Shown: positions 9,331 through 19,759, counted from the stretch's first letter. The stretch: 64,000 nt of DNA from an uncultured Thiotrichales bacterium (GCA_903870015.1 CAIQBE010000050.1:180764-244763), one strand, 5' to 3'. Program-made: numbers and translations. Notes: a model not told the origin generated them from the sequence alone.

Positions 9331-10653
9331 ATGTCCGGCCATTATCTAGTACGCACTCAAGGCTGCCAAATGAACGAGTATGATTCACAAAAAATGCGTG
9401 AACTACTCGAAAATAATTTTAATTATCAAGCAACCGAGAATGAACGTCAGGCGGATATTTTAATTTTAAATACTTGCTCAGTACGCGAAAAAGCAGAGGA
9501 AAAAGTATTTGACCAACTTGGACGTTGGCGCAAAATTAAAGCCAAAAAACCTGAATTAATCATCGCAGTGACAGGTTGTGTTGCTAGCCAAGAAGGTGAA
9601 AACATTCTAAAGCGGGCACCTTATGTCGATTTAATTTTGGGCCCACAAACCATTCATCGCCTACCACAAATGCTCAGAGAGAGACAACAGCATTTAAAAC
9701 CAGTGATTGACATCAGCTTTCCAGCCATAGAAAAATTTGACAATCTACCGGACGCCAAAGCCGATGGTGTGAAAGCCTTTGTCTCTATCATGGAAGGTTG
9801 CAGTAAATATTGCAGCTATTGCATCGTGCCCTATACTCGCGGCACTGAAATCAGCCGGCCTTTTGATGACATTCTCGTAGAAATCATGAAGCTCGTCGAC
9901 AAAGGCGTGAAAGAAATTACGTTACTTGGCCAAAATGTCAATCATTATTTAGGCAAAATGCGCGATGGCAAAATCGCAGATCTAGCACTCTTAATTTATT
10001 ACATCGCTGAAATTGACGACATCAAGCGCATTCGCTTTACTACATCACACCCGGTAGAATTTAATGATAATTTAATCGCTGCCTATCGGGATATTCCCAA
10101 ACTTGCTGATCACCTACACCTGCCGGTACAAAGCGGTTCAGATCGAATTTTAGCGATGATGAAACGCGGCCACACAGCACTTGAATACAAAAGCAAAATT
10201 AAAAAACTCCGCGAAGTGCGCCCCAATATTGCGATCTCAACCGATTTAATCGTAGGCTTTCCCAATGAAACCGATCAAGATTTTGCTGCCACAATGAAAT
10301 TGGTCGAAGATGTCGGCTTTGATTTCTCCTTCAGCTTTATTTACAGTCGCCGCCCTGGTACCCCCGCAGCGGATTTTCCTGATGACATTGATATGGAAAC
10401 AAAAAAGGCTCGGCTCAAAATCTTACAAACACGCTTAGAACAAAAAGGCGCTGAAATCAGCAATGCCATGATCAATCATGAACACCCTGTTTTAGTCGAT
10501 GGCTTTTCAGCAAAAGATGCTCAAGAACTATGCGGGCGCACTGAAAATAATCGCGTGGTCAATTTTAGCGGCGGTGATGCCAACCTAATCGGCAAAATTA
10601 TTCCCGTCACGATAACGAGCGCCAGCCATTTTACCCTACGCGGAAAATTATAA
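9331..10653 (+). CDS. miaB: tRNA methylthiotransferase MiaB
   Basis: 440-residue radical-SAM enzyme that adds the methylthio group to i6A37 of tRNAs reading UNN codons. The N-terminal methylthiotransferase domain has its three iron-sulfur cysteines (C12 in TQGCQMN, then LNTCSVRE and VTGCVAS). The radical-SAM CxxxCxxC is [21 protein letters not shown]-binding domain closes the protein. The window holds no miaA. It has its own promoter and stands between the permease and the Ser/Thr/Gln-rich gene. Confidence 0.96.
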   Translation: MSGHYLVRTQGCQMNEYDSQKMRELLENNFNYQATENERQADILILNTCSVREKAEEKVFDQLGRWRKIKAKKPELIIAVTGCVASQEGENILKRAPYVDLILGPQTIHRLPQMLRERQQHLKPVIDISFPAIEKFDNLPDAKADGVKAFVSIMEGCSKYCSYCIVPYTRGTEISRPFDDILVEIMKLVDKGVKEITLLGQNVNHYLGKMRDGKIADLALLIYYIAEIDDIKRIRFTTSHPVEFNDNLIAAYRDIPKLADHLHLPVQSGSDRILAMMKRGHTALEYKSKIKKLREVRPNIAISTDLIVGFPNETDQDFAATMKLVEDVGFDFSFSFIYSRRPGTPAADFPDDIDMETKKARLKILQTRLEQKGAEISNAMINHEHPVLVDGFSAKDAQELCGRTENNRVVNFSGGDANLIGKIIPVTITSASHFTLRGKL

Positions 10654-10731
10654 AGGCGAAAGAATTATAAAGTAAAATTGGTAAAAGTTATGATATCATT
10701 GGGCCATGAAAACTCGGCAAAGGCTTGACAC

Positions 10732-13065
10732 ATGCTATCAAATAATCGCCGCTCACCAAATGAAGTAAGTATAATAGAAGAGGAAGGCAGAACCTTCTTC
10801 AATCCAGTTCGGATTTCACGCGGCGGCCTCCAAAACCCACGTCAAAGTTCAGGACAAGAACCCGGAAGCCGACTCCAGGTTTCACGATACAGCACAGGGC
10901 AAAACTCACGACGAAGCACGTCAAGCCTAAGCCCTCTGCGCAGCACAAGATTCCTCCGTCTATCAAGCTCTCAAAGTACAAGCCCTCCAGAGGCTGCAAT
11001 TACAATAGCCGCAATGCCAGTAGACCCAGCTCAAAGTAACATTGAGATCCCAACCTCCAGAGATCATGCCGATTATGTACGCGCCTTTGAAACACAACCA
11101 CATGAAGGCCTAGATGACAAAACCATGGAGTGGTCAGAGTGTATCGAAATTTTAATAAAAGGTGATGTTTTACTCGAACGCATACACCGTACGGCTTGTT
11201 TAGCAGAAACGGATATAAATAGCGCACTCTTGTACCTTCGGCATTTATTAGATGCACAGTCAAGCCTATCCCCGCCATCAGGAACCTTCAAAAAAGCCAA
11301 TGATGAAGAATTTTACCATCTGAAAAAGCATGTTACTAAACTACAAGCACTTCAATGTGCATTAAAAGAACGAGAACTCCGCTTTAACATAACCGATAGG
11401 CCAACGCCGCAATTAGCAGTCACTCACTTAATATTGGGGGCTATATCACTTAATTTAAACAAGCTAAAAATGCACTGCCCAACGGCGTTCTCCCCTAAAA
11501 AAAACAGCAGCTTGCTTAACAACCCTCTGCATCAGGGATCGGTTTTAGCTAAACTAAGCCAAGCGGCCTGCGACTATCTAGCAGAGCCAGACAAACCCAC
11601 TGCTTGGATACATCAACTGCAAAGCACCGATTGGATCAAGCAAGCATTACAAAGTTTAGGAGCACCCGAAGATAATGCCGATGCAAGTTCACTAGAATTT
11701 GTAATTAAACACACCAAAAAACTACGCAAAACGCATAAAGAGCCGATTCAAATTTCACTCATACAGATCATCGCTTTTATAGCGGCAGCAATTGGGCTTA
11801 TCGTCTTTATGAAAATCAAGGCGCCAGACCCCTTCACGGCCACACAGATTACAAACGTCGATAACCCCCTGAATTTTGACCCACTCGTTGTAATACCTGC
11901 TGACATAAATATGCCTAGCGTGGTAACAAATATAACAACAGCGCCGAGCGAAAGCTTCAGTCAAACACTAACGCCATCAGAAACTTACAGCACCTCAGCA
12001 TCAGGATCTCAAAACCAAAGTCTTTCGCAATCGCAAAGCCAAACTTTATCACAAACACAAACATCAACACAGACGATAACACCCACACACACACAAAGTA
12101 CTTCACAATTGCAAAGCCAAACTTTATCAGAAACGCAAACAAAAACCCAAACACCAACATTCTCGAAAACACAAAGCGCATCACAATCACAAAGTGCTTC
12201 GCAATCCCAAAGCACCTCGCAATCACAAAGTGCTTCACAATCCCAAAGCGCATCACAATCACAAAGTGCCTCGCAATCCCAAAGCACCTCGCAAAGCCAA
12301 ACTCTGTCACAAACACAAACGGCCTCACAAATATTCTCAGGCTCTCAGACACAAACTACCTCACAGTCACACAGTACATCACAAAGCCAAACGAATAGCC
12401 ACACCCAAACGCCATCACAATCAATCAGCCCAAGCCAATCATCAACAGCCACTCAAACTGCATCGCTAACAACAACAGCGTCGCAGACAGATACGCCATC
12501 AGCGACGGCTACTGCTTCATCCAGCCGAACCACTACTCAAACCTCTACCCAAAGCGCTACTCAGTCAGCTTCGGGGAATTCTCAGATGATTTTCCAAAAC
12601 TGCAATCTTGCGCTGCAGTTGACTTCTCAAAGCCTTTCTAACTGCGGCGCCGTTTGGACTGGGAGCATGGGCGGAGCTACTAGCGCTATGCATCTGCAGA
12701 TTACTGCAGGCGCTCTGACTGGTAATCTTCAATCACCATGGGGTAGTGGCTCTTCAGTGAATCTCCCTTCAACTAATAGTGATGCTCAAATGCAAGCTAA
12801 CCTAGCCGCAGTGAGCGTTTCTGCCTCAACCCTAGCGAACACTATTATCATAAGTGGTACTGGTGCTCACGTTTCTTATAGTGGCAAGATCCCATTTCAG
12901 GGACGGCTATTAGCTGAGAAAATTAATAAACAGCTTAACCTAACAAGCGGTAACGATGTGTACCTAAATCAGTGGGCCACCACATTTGCGGAGGCGAGCA
13001 CAGCTTTAGCTAAGCATAGTCATTTGAGCGAATCTCATAAACTCCCTGCACTTGAAAAAACTTAA
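10732..13065 (+). CDS. Ser/Thr/Gln-rich membrane-anchored protein, copy 1
   Basis: 777-residue protein, not recognised. Layout: an N-terminal region of about 340 residues, arginine/serine-rich at first (1-60) and then helical, probably cytoplasmic; one membrane span near 343-361 preceded by lysines and arginines (so the C-terminus faces out); a low-complexity S/T/Q linker (about 400-615) built partly of 6-residue SQSQSA/T repeats; and a C-terminal domain (about 618-777) shared with the proteins at 42.2 and 43.5 kb. That domain has a C-x13-C pair and a GSMGGATS motif. The DNA of the last 525 bases uses T-ending codons unlike the rest of the gene. The polytopic protein gene follows 68 bp later. 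Confidence 0.75.
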   Translation: MLSNNRRSPNEVSIIEEEGRTFFNPVRISRGGLQNPRQSSGQEPGSRLQVSRYSTGQNSRRSTSSLSPLRSTRFLRLSSSQSTSPPEAAITIAAMPVDPAQSNIEIPTSRDHADYVRAFETQPHEGLDDKTMEWSECIEILIKGDVLLERIHRTACLAETDINSALLYLRHLLDAQSSLSPPSGTFKKANDEEFYHLKKHVTKLQALQCALKERELRFNITDRPTPQLAVTHLILGAISLNLNKLKMHCPTAFSPKKNSSLLNNPLHQGSVLAKLSQAACDYLAEPDKPTAWIHQLQSTDWIKQALQSLGAPEDNADASSLEFVIKHTKKLRKTHKEPIQISLIQIIAFIAAAIGLIVFMKIKAPDPFTATQITNVDNPLNFDPLVVIPADINMPSVVTNITTAPSESFSQTLTPSETYSTSASGSQNQSLSQSQSQTLSQTQTSTQTITPTHTQSTSQLQSQTLSETQTKTQTPTFSKTQSASQSQSASQSQSTSQSQSASQSQSASQSQSASQSQSTSQSQTLSQTQTASQIFSGSQTQTTSQSHSTSQSQTNSHTQTPSQSISPSQSSTATQTASLTTTASQTDTPSATATASSSRTTTQTSTQSATQSASGNSQMIFQNCNLALQLTSQSLSNCGAVWTGSMGGATSAMHLQITAGALTGNLQSPWGSGSSVNLPSTNSDAQMQANLAAVSVSASTLANTIIISGTGAHVSYSGKIPFQGRLLAEKINKQLNLTSGNDVYLNQWATTFAEASTALAKHSHLSESHKLPALEKT
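12181..12288 (+). repeat. 18-bp in-frame tandem repeat coding SQSQSA/T
   Basis: Six back-to-back 18-bp units (12181, 12199, 12217, 12235, 12253, 12271), largely alternating between two variants, so the deeper period is 36 bp. Each encodes a Ser-Gln-Ser-Gln-Ser-Ala/Thr hexamer of the extracytoplasmic linker. The copy number can be expected to vary by slippage. Confidence 0.85.
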
Positions 13066-13133
13066 TGCGATGTTGATAAAATTGGATATTTACTATAAAT
13101 TAGCACTAATTTAATTAAAAAAAGGGAGGCCGC

Positions 13134-14795
13134 ATGCTTGCCAGGGCATTCGCTGCATACGCCCGCACCCCAGCGCAAGAATTCGAATTTAGCTTAAATT
13201 TGAATGGCATCGAACTTAATATTGAGGTAGATACTCACGGCAACATTATAATAAATAACAGAGAAGCGCTGAGTGAGAGAGATCAAAGAATCTGCCACAA
13301 GGCTATAACATTAGCACATAGCCTTAAAGATGACACAAGAAATCGACACACACGTATACAGGCTTTACACACTGAGCTCACAAAACGACATCAACGACAA
13401 CGCACACCTATAAAATCACCCACACTAACCTCCAAGGGTGAAGATCCTTTTGACTACTATTATGTGAGTTTTTCATCACATTTACCAAAAGGCTTCGGAG
13501 ATGCAGTACCAGCGATCAATATTTTTGTACTTTTTATTGCATCAATGTTTTTGATCCCAGGTGTTGCCAGTACTTCAACAGGCGCATTGATTGCTATTTC
13601 TTTGAGTTTTATTGCGCTCATGATTCAACTACTCTCAAAGCCCCTTGAAAAAAAAATTGGAGCACCAAGAAACCGATATATTCAAGATACTATTTCTGTA
13701 ACAATTCTGAGCGTCTCTAGTTTTAGCAATATACGCATGCTAGCTACCATTTTCGCCAATAGAGCTCTAGTATTAGCAAATAAAAATCAAAATGCAGAAG
13801 CTAATTTTATTGCGGCGATGTGCGTCATTACATTGGCGTCCGTGGGAATGATTGGCACTTGGTTTATACCTTCAATCGCGGTGATGGGACCTCGTGTTCA
13901 AGCAACCGTGATCCAGATTGAAAGGAGTTTTCTAAAAGATAAAGAAAATCCTAATTTAAAAGCAAGGCAACAACTGATTAAAAACGCCAAACACAATGAA
14001 GGACGATCTTTGGCTGAGCGCTTTTGCATTTGCATACGAACAAAAAAAATAGCAACGGATGTACACCATGATGAACGCGTGATCACCACGCCCTCTATTT
14101 TAATAGCAGGTAAACGCTTAGGCGGCGCCTTTGTAATATCAACTCAGCTTTCGCTTGCTTTGGGCATTAACGCCAGAATATTTGAAACCATTCTAACCCC
14201 CCTTGCAGCGTTAAGCTTACTACACCCTTTTGTCAATCGAGAGTGTAGAATTAACATCGGGCAAAAGTCTTTAAAAATACCCGCCCTAAGCGACAAAGCC
14301 CTATCTCTTGCAACAATTCTTAAATGGGCCTCAGAACTAGCTGGAGTGAGCTATAATTCACTGATTAACCCAGCTGTCACCCTATTTTTTGTGTGCGAAA
14401 AAATATTAAGTTTACATAACATTGGCAATAACGAACACGGTAACATTGGGAAGATCAATGGCAGTTTATTAGCCACAGCATTCATACTCATGATTCCATC
14501 GTTAATCCTTGATCTTGCTAGCCGCCGCCTGGGCATAGATCGCTTTGATGGCTGGTCTCCTTCACGCTTAAGCTATATCTTAAATGAGGCAGACAATGCA
14601 AATATACGTCATAATCTTGAGCACTATTTATCTCTAGTCATTGCAACTGCACAACACGAAATCACAGCACTCGAACAACCAGAGCCCTCAGCAAGACAAA
14701 CCTTTTATCATAATAGTAGTACCAGAGGTCGATTAGAGCTAACTTTTTCACGCAGAAGCGTTAAAAATGTAGAAGCAGGCGTGGAACTGGTATGA
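13134..14795 (+). CDS. Polytopic membrane protein of unknown function
   Basis: 553-residue protein I do not recognise. The first 115 or so residues are soluble, followed by hydrophobic segments near 124-146, 149-168, 225-250, 335-360, 420-440 and 455-475. Between the fourth and fifth lies a basic loop (about 255-320) with a Cys pair in FCICIRTKK. An unusual GGGAGG ribosome site precedes the ATG. It is the second gene after the Ser/Thr/Gln-rich copy 1, 68 bp away in the same direction, so they may be one unit. The two other copies of that family have no such neighbour. Function unknown. Confidence 0.65.
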   Translation: MLARAFAAYARTPAQEFEFSLNLNGIELNIEVDTHGNIIINNREALSERDQRICHKAITLAHSLKDDTRNRHTRIQALHTELTKRHQRQRTPIKSPTLTSKGEDPFDYYYVSFSSHLPKGFGDAVPAINIFVLFIASMFLIPGVASTSTGALIAISLSFIALMIQLLSKPLEKKIGAPRNRYIQDTISVTILSVSSFSNIRMLATIFANRALVLANKNQNAEANFIAAMCVITLASVGMIGTWFIPSIAVMGPRVQATVIQIERSFLKDKENPNLKARQQLIKNAKHNEGRSLAERFCICIRTKKIATDVHHDERVITTPSILIAGKRLGGAFVISTQLSLALGINARIFETILTPLAALSLLHPFVNRECRINIGQKSLKIPALSDKALSLATILKWASELAGVSYNSLINPAVTLFFVCEKILSLHNIGNNEHGNIGKINGSLLATAFILMIPSLILDLASRRLGIDRFDGWSPSRLSYILNEADNANIRHNLEHYLSLVIATAQHEITALEQPEPSARQTFYHNSSTRGRLELTFSRRSVKNVEAGVELV

Positions 14796-14842
14796 CCTTG
14801 CCTTTTAAAAATACCTGTTAGATACTAAAAGCAAATACCATA

Positions 14843-15793
14843 ATGACATGCCCAATGATCCACACCTCTGCCCCGGCCACGCTCATGCTTATGGGTGAAC
14901 ATGCAGTCCTACGTAATTACCCTAGCCTTGTAGCTGCTGCAAGTCCACGACTACATGTCTACATCACACAACGCAATGATGATATTATTCAAATTAAATC
15001 AAGCTTAGGCAACTACGAATGCACTCTTAACACCATTGAAATAAAGCCCCCCTTCACTTTTATTTTATCTCTAATCAAACAATTTCAAAAAAAGCTAGAC
15101 CATGGCTTTAACCTAGAAGTCATCAGTGAATTTGATGCTACTTTAGGCTTAGGATCATCCGCAGCAACGTTAATGGCAACGGCAGCAGCGCTCACAAAAT
15201 TATCAGGCAAGAATCCATTATCAGACCCAAAAGCGCTCTTTAAAATCGCAAAAAAAAGCTTAATTGAAGTCCAAGGCGAAGGCTCCGGCGCTGATCTCGC
15301 CGCTGCGCTCATGGGCGGCATTGTCTATTACAAAATAAAACCACTCTTGATGGAAAAACTTCCCTGTGAAATACCCTTAGTGGCAATTTACTCCGGCAGC
15401 AAAATGCCAACGATTGAAGTCATCAAAATGATCAATATTCATGAAGCAGAATATCAACAATATTTTGAGGATATAGGTAAAGCGGTGACCCTTGCCAAAA
15501 GCGCACTCTTAGACAATGATATGGCTCTCTTGAGCGATGCTTTAATTTTAAATCAAAATCTCATGGAGCAAATGCACTTGGCGAATGCTAGCATTACCCA
15601 TATCATCAAGCGCCTAAACTTAGACTCAGGCATTTTAGCGGCAAAAATTTCCGGCTCAGGCCTAGGTGATTGCATCATTGGCCTGGGTGGACTTAATAAC
15701 ACCCACTTTCCAGAAGATGATTTTGAGCAAAGCCAAGGCATTAAAAGCCTACCTCTTACCTTAAGTCCATTAGGATTAATTGAACATGAATAG
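14843..15793 (+). CDS. mvaK1: Mevalonate kinase
   Basis: 316-residue GHMP kinase that phosphorylates mevalonate, a cytoplasmic step of isoprenoid synthesis. Motif 1 is APATLMLMGEHAVL near the N-terminus. Motif 2, the phosphate loop, is LGLGSSAATLMA (about residue 97-108), and motif 3 is KISGSGLGDC near the C-terminus. The mevalonate rather than homoserine assignment rests on the GEHAVL block and on the diphosphomevalonate decarboxylase gene overlapping its end. No phosphomevalonate kinase gene is in the window; it may lie elsewhere. Confidence 0.88.
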   Translation: MTCPMIHTSAPATLMLMGEHAVLRNYPSLVAAASPRLHVYITQRNDDIIQIKSSLGNYECTLNTIEIKPPFTFILSLIKQFQKKLDHGFNLEVISEFDATLGLGSSAATLMATAAALTKLSGKNPLSDPKALFKIAKKSLIEVQGEGSGADLAAALMGGIVYYKIKPLLMEKLPCEIPLVAIYSGSKMPTIEVIKMINIHEAEYQQYFEDIGKAVTLAKSALLDNDMALLSDALILNQNLMEQMHLANASITHIIKRLNLDSGILAAKISGSGLGDCIIGLGGLNNTHFPEDDFEQSQGIKSLPLTLSPLGLIEHE

Positions 15794-16781
15794 ACAAACT
15801 TTTTTTAAAAATTTATTAAGCGAACAAAATAAAGCACCCCAAAAAAACATGGGCCAAGCTTTTGCTCCTAGCAATATTGCCTTAATTAAATATTGGGGCA
15901 AACGTGATGCTGAGCTGAATCTGCCGATGACGTCATCGCTGTCAATGTCATTGGGTAATAAAGGCGCCAATACTTCAATTCGCCTCATTGATCAAGGTCA
16001 TGATCGCATTGTGTTAAATGCACAAGAAATTAACATGGACAGCGGTTTTTACAAACGCAGCCAAAAATTTTTAGATTTAGTAAGACCCAACACCCAAACG
16101 CATTATGAAATTAACACACAGATGAACATTCCCATGGCGGCAGGCCTGGCATCGAGCGCTTGTGGCATTGCCGCATTGATTAAAGCCTTGCAAGATTTAT
16201 ATCAATGGCAATTACCCGACACCATGCTCTCGATTATGTGTCGCATTGGCAGCGGCAGTGCTTGTAGATCGCTATGGCAAGGTTTTGTTGAATGGCATCG
16301 GGGCGAATATGATGACGGTTTAGATAGCTATGCTGAGCCCCTGCCCTACACTATGGATAACTTATGCATCGGCTTACTAATTATTAATGATCAAGAAAAA
16401 GCAATCAGCTCCCGAGAGGCCATGACAATCACGACCCAAAGCTCCATGCTCTATGAATCCTGGCCCAAACAAGTAATGCACGATTTACGCCTAATGAAAC
16501 ACGCACTAGAACAACAGGACTTTGAGTTATTGGGCAAGACCGCCGAACACAATGCACTTGCAATGCACGCCACAATGCTAAGCAGCCAACCCAGCATTTG
16601 TTACAGTAACAGCGAGACCATCAGGGCAATGCATCACATTTGGCAACTGCGTCGCGAAGGTTTATCCCTCTACTTCACCCAAGATGCCGGCCCTAATTTA
16701 AAATTATTATTTGAAAAAAAAGACACGAATATCGTACAAAAGCATTTTCCCAACATTGAAATCATTGGATCGCGTTCATGA
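15786..16781 (+). CDS. mvaD: Diphosphomevalonate decarboxylase
   Basis: 331-residue GHMP-family enzyme that converts diphosphomevalonate to isopentenyl diphosphate with ATP. Signatures: SNIALIKYWGKRD near residue 30, and IGSGSACRSLWQGFVEW, close to the family GSGSASRS box. It overlaps the mevalonate kinase stop by 8 bp and the ABC transporter start by 4 bp, so the three are one coupled operon. The ATG at 15786 suits an AGGAT site about 10 nt upstream; a TTG at 15780 is the alternative. Most gammaproteobacteria use the MEP route instead, so the pair is lineage-specific, as in Legionella and Coxiella. Confidence 0.93.
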   Translation: MNRQTFFKNLLSEQNKAPQKNMGQAFAPSNIALIKYWGKRDAELNLPMTSSLSMSLGNKGANTSIRLIDQGHDRIVLNAQEINMDSGFYKRSQKFLDLVRPNTQTHYEINTQMNIPMAAGLASSACGIAALIKALQDLYQWQLPDTMLSIMCRIGSGSACRSLWQGFVEWHRGEYDDGLDSYAEPLPYTMDNLCIGLLIINDQEKAISSREAMTITTQSSMLYESWPKQVMHDLRLMKHALEQQDFELLGKTAEHNALAMHATMLSSQPSICYSNSETIRAMHHIWQLRREGLSLYFTQDAGPNLKLLFEKKDTNIVQKHFPNIEIIGSRS

Positions 16782-18508
16782 ATAAGCATACTTTCCCAAA
16801 AGCAATAACACCAGAAGCTACAGGCGAACGCATCCCCTTCAAAAGCTTTATGATATTGGTATTACTTTACTGGCGCTCACAGGATGCAACTGTCAAAAAG
16901 TCTTTGTTATTTTTAGTCTTAAGCATGTTATTAATAATTTTAGTGGTTGGCACCAATGTCTATCTAAATCAACTCAGCGGCGATTTCATGAGCGCCATTC
17001 AGCATTATGCAAAAGAGACCATCATCCATCTCAGCCTTATTTTAATATGTTTGTTTACCCTGTTTAGCATTATGTCAGCATATCAAAACTACATCTTTGC
17101 ATTAATGCAAATTCGCTGGCGTAATTGGCTCACTCATTACTGTGTCAGCCATTGGCTCAATCAACAAAATTTTTACCAACTCGAAACATTTAACGCCAAA
17201 ATAGATAATCCCGACCAACGGATTAGCGAGGATGTTGCCAACTTAATTGGCATTTTTTCTGGTTTAGTACTCGGCGTATTAAACTCCATACTCACCCTAG
17301 GCTCTTTTGGCGTGATTTTATGGACGCTCTCTTCCCCCATTAATCTCTCAATTGGCGGGCATGCTTTTACCATCTACGGCGATATGCTCTGGGCTGCAAT
17401 GATTTACAGCATCATCAGTACTTACCTAACCTTTATCATCGGCCGCCCGATTATTAATTTATCTTTCTGGCAGCAACGTTTTGAAGCTTATTTTCGCTAT
17501 AATTTAGTGCGCATTCGTGAAAACTGCGAAGCGATCGCTATGTATCATGGTGAACAAAAAGAACACCAAACACTACGTGAAAAATTTGACCGAGTCGTTG
17601 GTAACTTTATTAGCCTAGCACGCCGACAAAGGCGTTTAGATATGTTGACTGGCTTTATTGATTACATCAACAACTTCATCCCTACAATCATCGCACTTCC
17701 TGGTTATTTTGCAAAACGCTACGACATGGGTGGCATCAGTCGGATCACCCAGGCGTTTAATGTCGTCAACAAAGCTCTAGGATTTTTCATTGTCAATTAT
17801 GTACAAATAGCGCAAATTATTGCGACAAGCCAACGATTACATGCCTTACTACAACTGAATGGCAAACCCAATGACATCAAAGCACCTCAAAACTTACAAA
17901 TCAAATATCAAAATAAAAAATTAAGCGCAGAAAATCTACAATTATTTAAACCCTCAGGCGAACTGATGCTAGGCCCCCTAAATTTTGCAATTGCTGCAGG
18001 CGAACACACCTTAATCATGGGGGCCTCAGGCTCAGGCAAGAGTACGCTACTTCGCACCATCGCCAATATCTGGCCCTTTGCCACTGGGACCTTAATCAAA
18101 CCCAGCGAAGAACTTTTATTCATCCCACAAAAGCCTTATTTACCCGAAGGCAACCTGCGTGATATCTTAATCTTTCCCAACATCAATGATTTTGATGAAG
18201 CAAAAATCAAAACTATTTTAACTAAAGTACAATTAGGGCACTTACTACCGGAACTTAACGAAATCCACAACTGGTCACAAAAATTATCCTTAGGCGAACA
18301 ACAGCGCTTAAGCTTTGCCAGAGCGCTGCTCCACGAACCCAAATGGCTGTTGCTTGATGAAGCAACAAGCGCTGTTGATGAGGATTTAGAACAAAATCTG
18401 TATCAATTACTACTTGATTATCTACCCAAAACGACATTCATTTCAGTGGGGCATCGCAGTACGCTAAAAGCCTTCCATCCCCATATTTTAGAGCTAAAAA
18501 AAGCGTGA
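16778..18508 (+). CDS. SbmA/YddA-type ABC exporter, fused permease and ATPase
   Basis: 576-residue fused ABC transporter. The N-terminal 360 residues hold about six membrane segments and the DNPDQRISEDV block typical of the ABC_membrane_2 (YddA/SbmA-BacA/peroxisomal ABCD) group. The C-terminal ATPase has Walker A GASGSGKST, signature LSLGEQQR and Walker B WLLLDEATSAVDE. Family members move peptides, vitamin B12-like compounds or very-long-chain fatty acids; the substrate cannot be read here. Its start overlaps mvaD by 4 bp, suggesting co-expression with the mevalonate genes. Confidence 0.88.
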   Translation: MNKHTFPKAITPEATGERIPFKSFMILVLLYWRSQDATVKKSLLFLVLSMLLIILVVGTNVYLNQLSGDFMSAIQHYAKETIIHLSLILICLFTLFSIMSAYQNYIFALMQIRWRNWLTHYCVSHWLNQQNFYQLETFNAKIDNPDQRISEDVANLIGIFSGLVLGVLNSILTLGSFGVILWTLSSPINLSIGGHAFTIYGDMLWAAMIYSIISTYLTFIIGRPIINLSFWQQRFEAYFRYNLVRIRENCEAIAMYHGEQKEHQTLREKFDRVVGNFISLARRQRRLDMLTGFIDYINNFIPTIIALPGYFAKRYDMGGISRITQAFNVVNKALGFFIVNYVQIAQIIATSQRLHALLQLNGKPNDIKAPQNLQIKYQNKKLSAENLQLFKPSGELMLGPLNFAIAAGEHTLIMGASGSGKSTLLRTIANIWPFATGTLIKPSEELLFIPQKPYLPEGNLRDILIFPNINDFDEAKIKTILTKVQLGHLLPELNEIHNWSQKLSLGEQQRLSFARALLHEPKWLLLDEATSAVDEDLEQNLYQLLLDYLPKTTFISVGHRSTLKAFHPHILELKKA

Positions 18509-18518
18509 TAATAAATTT

Positions 18519-18547
18519 TTGTCAAATGCATTTGCTTCGTGTATGAT
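18519..18547 (+). promoter_or_regulatory. Sigma-70 promoter of sucB
   Basis: TTGTCA (18519-18524), 17-bp spacer ending in TG, TATGAT (18542-18547): a near-consensus promoter 36 bp before the sucB ATG. Confidence 0.75.
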
Positions 18548-18582
18548 AGACACCATAACCGTTTGCTGAAAAAGGACAAATC

Positions 18583-19749
18583 ATGACTACAGACATCAAA
18601 GCACCCCAATTTCCTGAATCCGTTGCTGAAGGTACTGTCGCCACTTGGCACAAAAACGTAGGTGATGCCGTCACCGAGGGTGAAGTGCTCCTCGAAATTG
18701 AAACCGATAAAGTCATGATGGAAGTCCCCGCAGTAACAAGCGGAACCCTAAGCGCCATTAGCAAAAAAGCTGGTGATACCGTACAAAGCAAAGAAACGGT
18801 AGGCCAAATTACTGAGGGTGCTGTAGCGAGCAAACCTACCGCACCCATTGCCGAAGCAGCCCCAGTGCAAAAAGCTGCCGAAACCACCATCGCAGGACCT
18901 GCTGCCCGCCGTGCATTACAAGAAAATGATATTAAAGCCGAAACCGTCAAAGGCACTGGCGTAGGCGGTCGCATCACAACCGAAGATGTTGCCTCTGCAA
19001 AAAAACCCGCAGCAAAAGCAGCCACAAGCACAGTAGAATTTAGCGGCAACCGCCCAGAAAAACGCGTCCCCATGACTCGCCTACGCGCAACGATTGCCAA
19101 ACGTTTGGTCGAAGTCAGCCAAACCACCGCCATGCTCACGACTTTCAACGAAGTCGACATGAAACCTGTCATGGACCTACGTGCAAAATACAAAGATTTA
19201 TTTGAGAAAAAACACGGTGTTAAATTAGGCTTTATGGGCTTTTTTGTTAAAGCAGCTACCGAAGCGCTTAAACGCTTCCCCTCAGTGAATGCCTCAATCG
19301 ATGGCAATGACATTGTCTATCATGGTTTTTATGATGTTGGTGTTGCAGTATCGACCGAACGTGGCCTCGTCGTCCCGGTATTACGCAACACAGATTTAAT
19401 GAATTTAGGTGATGTCGAAGCCGGCATCCGCGATTACGCAGCCAAAGCCCGTGATAATAAAATCGAGCTAAGCGACATGCAAGGCGGTACTTTTACGATT
19501 ACCAATGGCGGCGTATTCGGCTCCATGCTATCAACACCAATTATCAATGCGCCTCAAAGCGCTATTCTCGGCATGCATAATATTGTCGAGCGCGCAGTAG
19601 TCGTCAACGGCCAAATCGTGATTCGCCCAATTATGTACCTAGCACTTTCTTATGATCATCGAATTGTTGATGGTAAGGAATCCGTGAGTTTCTTAAAAAC
19701 AATCAAAGAATTATTAGAAGACCCCAGTAGGATTTTGCTAGACGTTTAA
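18583..19749 (+). CDS. sucB: Dihydrolipoyllysine succinyltransferase, E2 of 2-oxoglutarate dehydrogenase
   Basis: 388-residue E2 subunit. The lipoyl domain has the modified lysine in [11 protein letters not shown] (K43). A peripheral-subunit-binding domain follows ([27 protein letters not shown]), then the catalytic acyltransferase domain with the active-site [10 protein letters not shown] near the end. Assignment to the succinyl rather than acetyl enzyme rests on the short single-lipoyl layout and overall sequence. Normally sucA lies directly upstream; here sucB has its own promoter and sits behind an ABC exporter, with no sucA or lpd in the window. Confidence 0.92.
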   Translation: MTTDIKAPQFPESVAEGTVATWHKNVGDAVTEGEVLLEIETDKVMMEVPAVTSGTLSAISKKAGDTVQSKETVGQITEGAVASKPTAPIAEAAPVQKAAETTIAGPAARRALQENDIKAETVKGTGVGGRITTEDVASAKKPAAKAATSTVEFSGNRPEKRVPMTRLRATIAKRLVEVSQTTAMLTTFNEVDMKPVMDLRAKYKDLFEKKHGVKLGFMGFFVKAATEALKRFPSVNASIDGNDIVYHGFYDVGVAVSTERGLVVPVLRNTDLMNLGDVEAGIRDYAAKARDNKIELSDMQGGTFTITNGGVFGSMLSTPIINAPQSAILGMHNIVERAVVVNGQIVIRPIMYLALSYDHRIVDGKESVSFLKTIKELLEDPSRILLDV

Positions 19750-19759
19750 GGAGCGCCTC

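Noticed and set aside
11957..12352. Antisense open frames rich in Cys/Asp or Phe/Val
   Set aside because: Shadow of the 18-bp S/Q repeats in the real gene; composition follows the repeat period.
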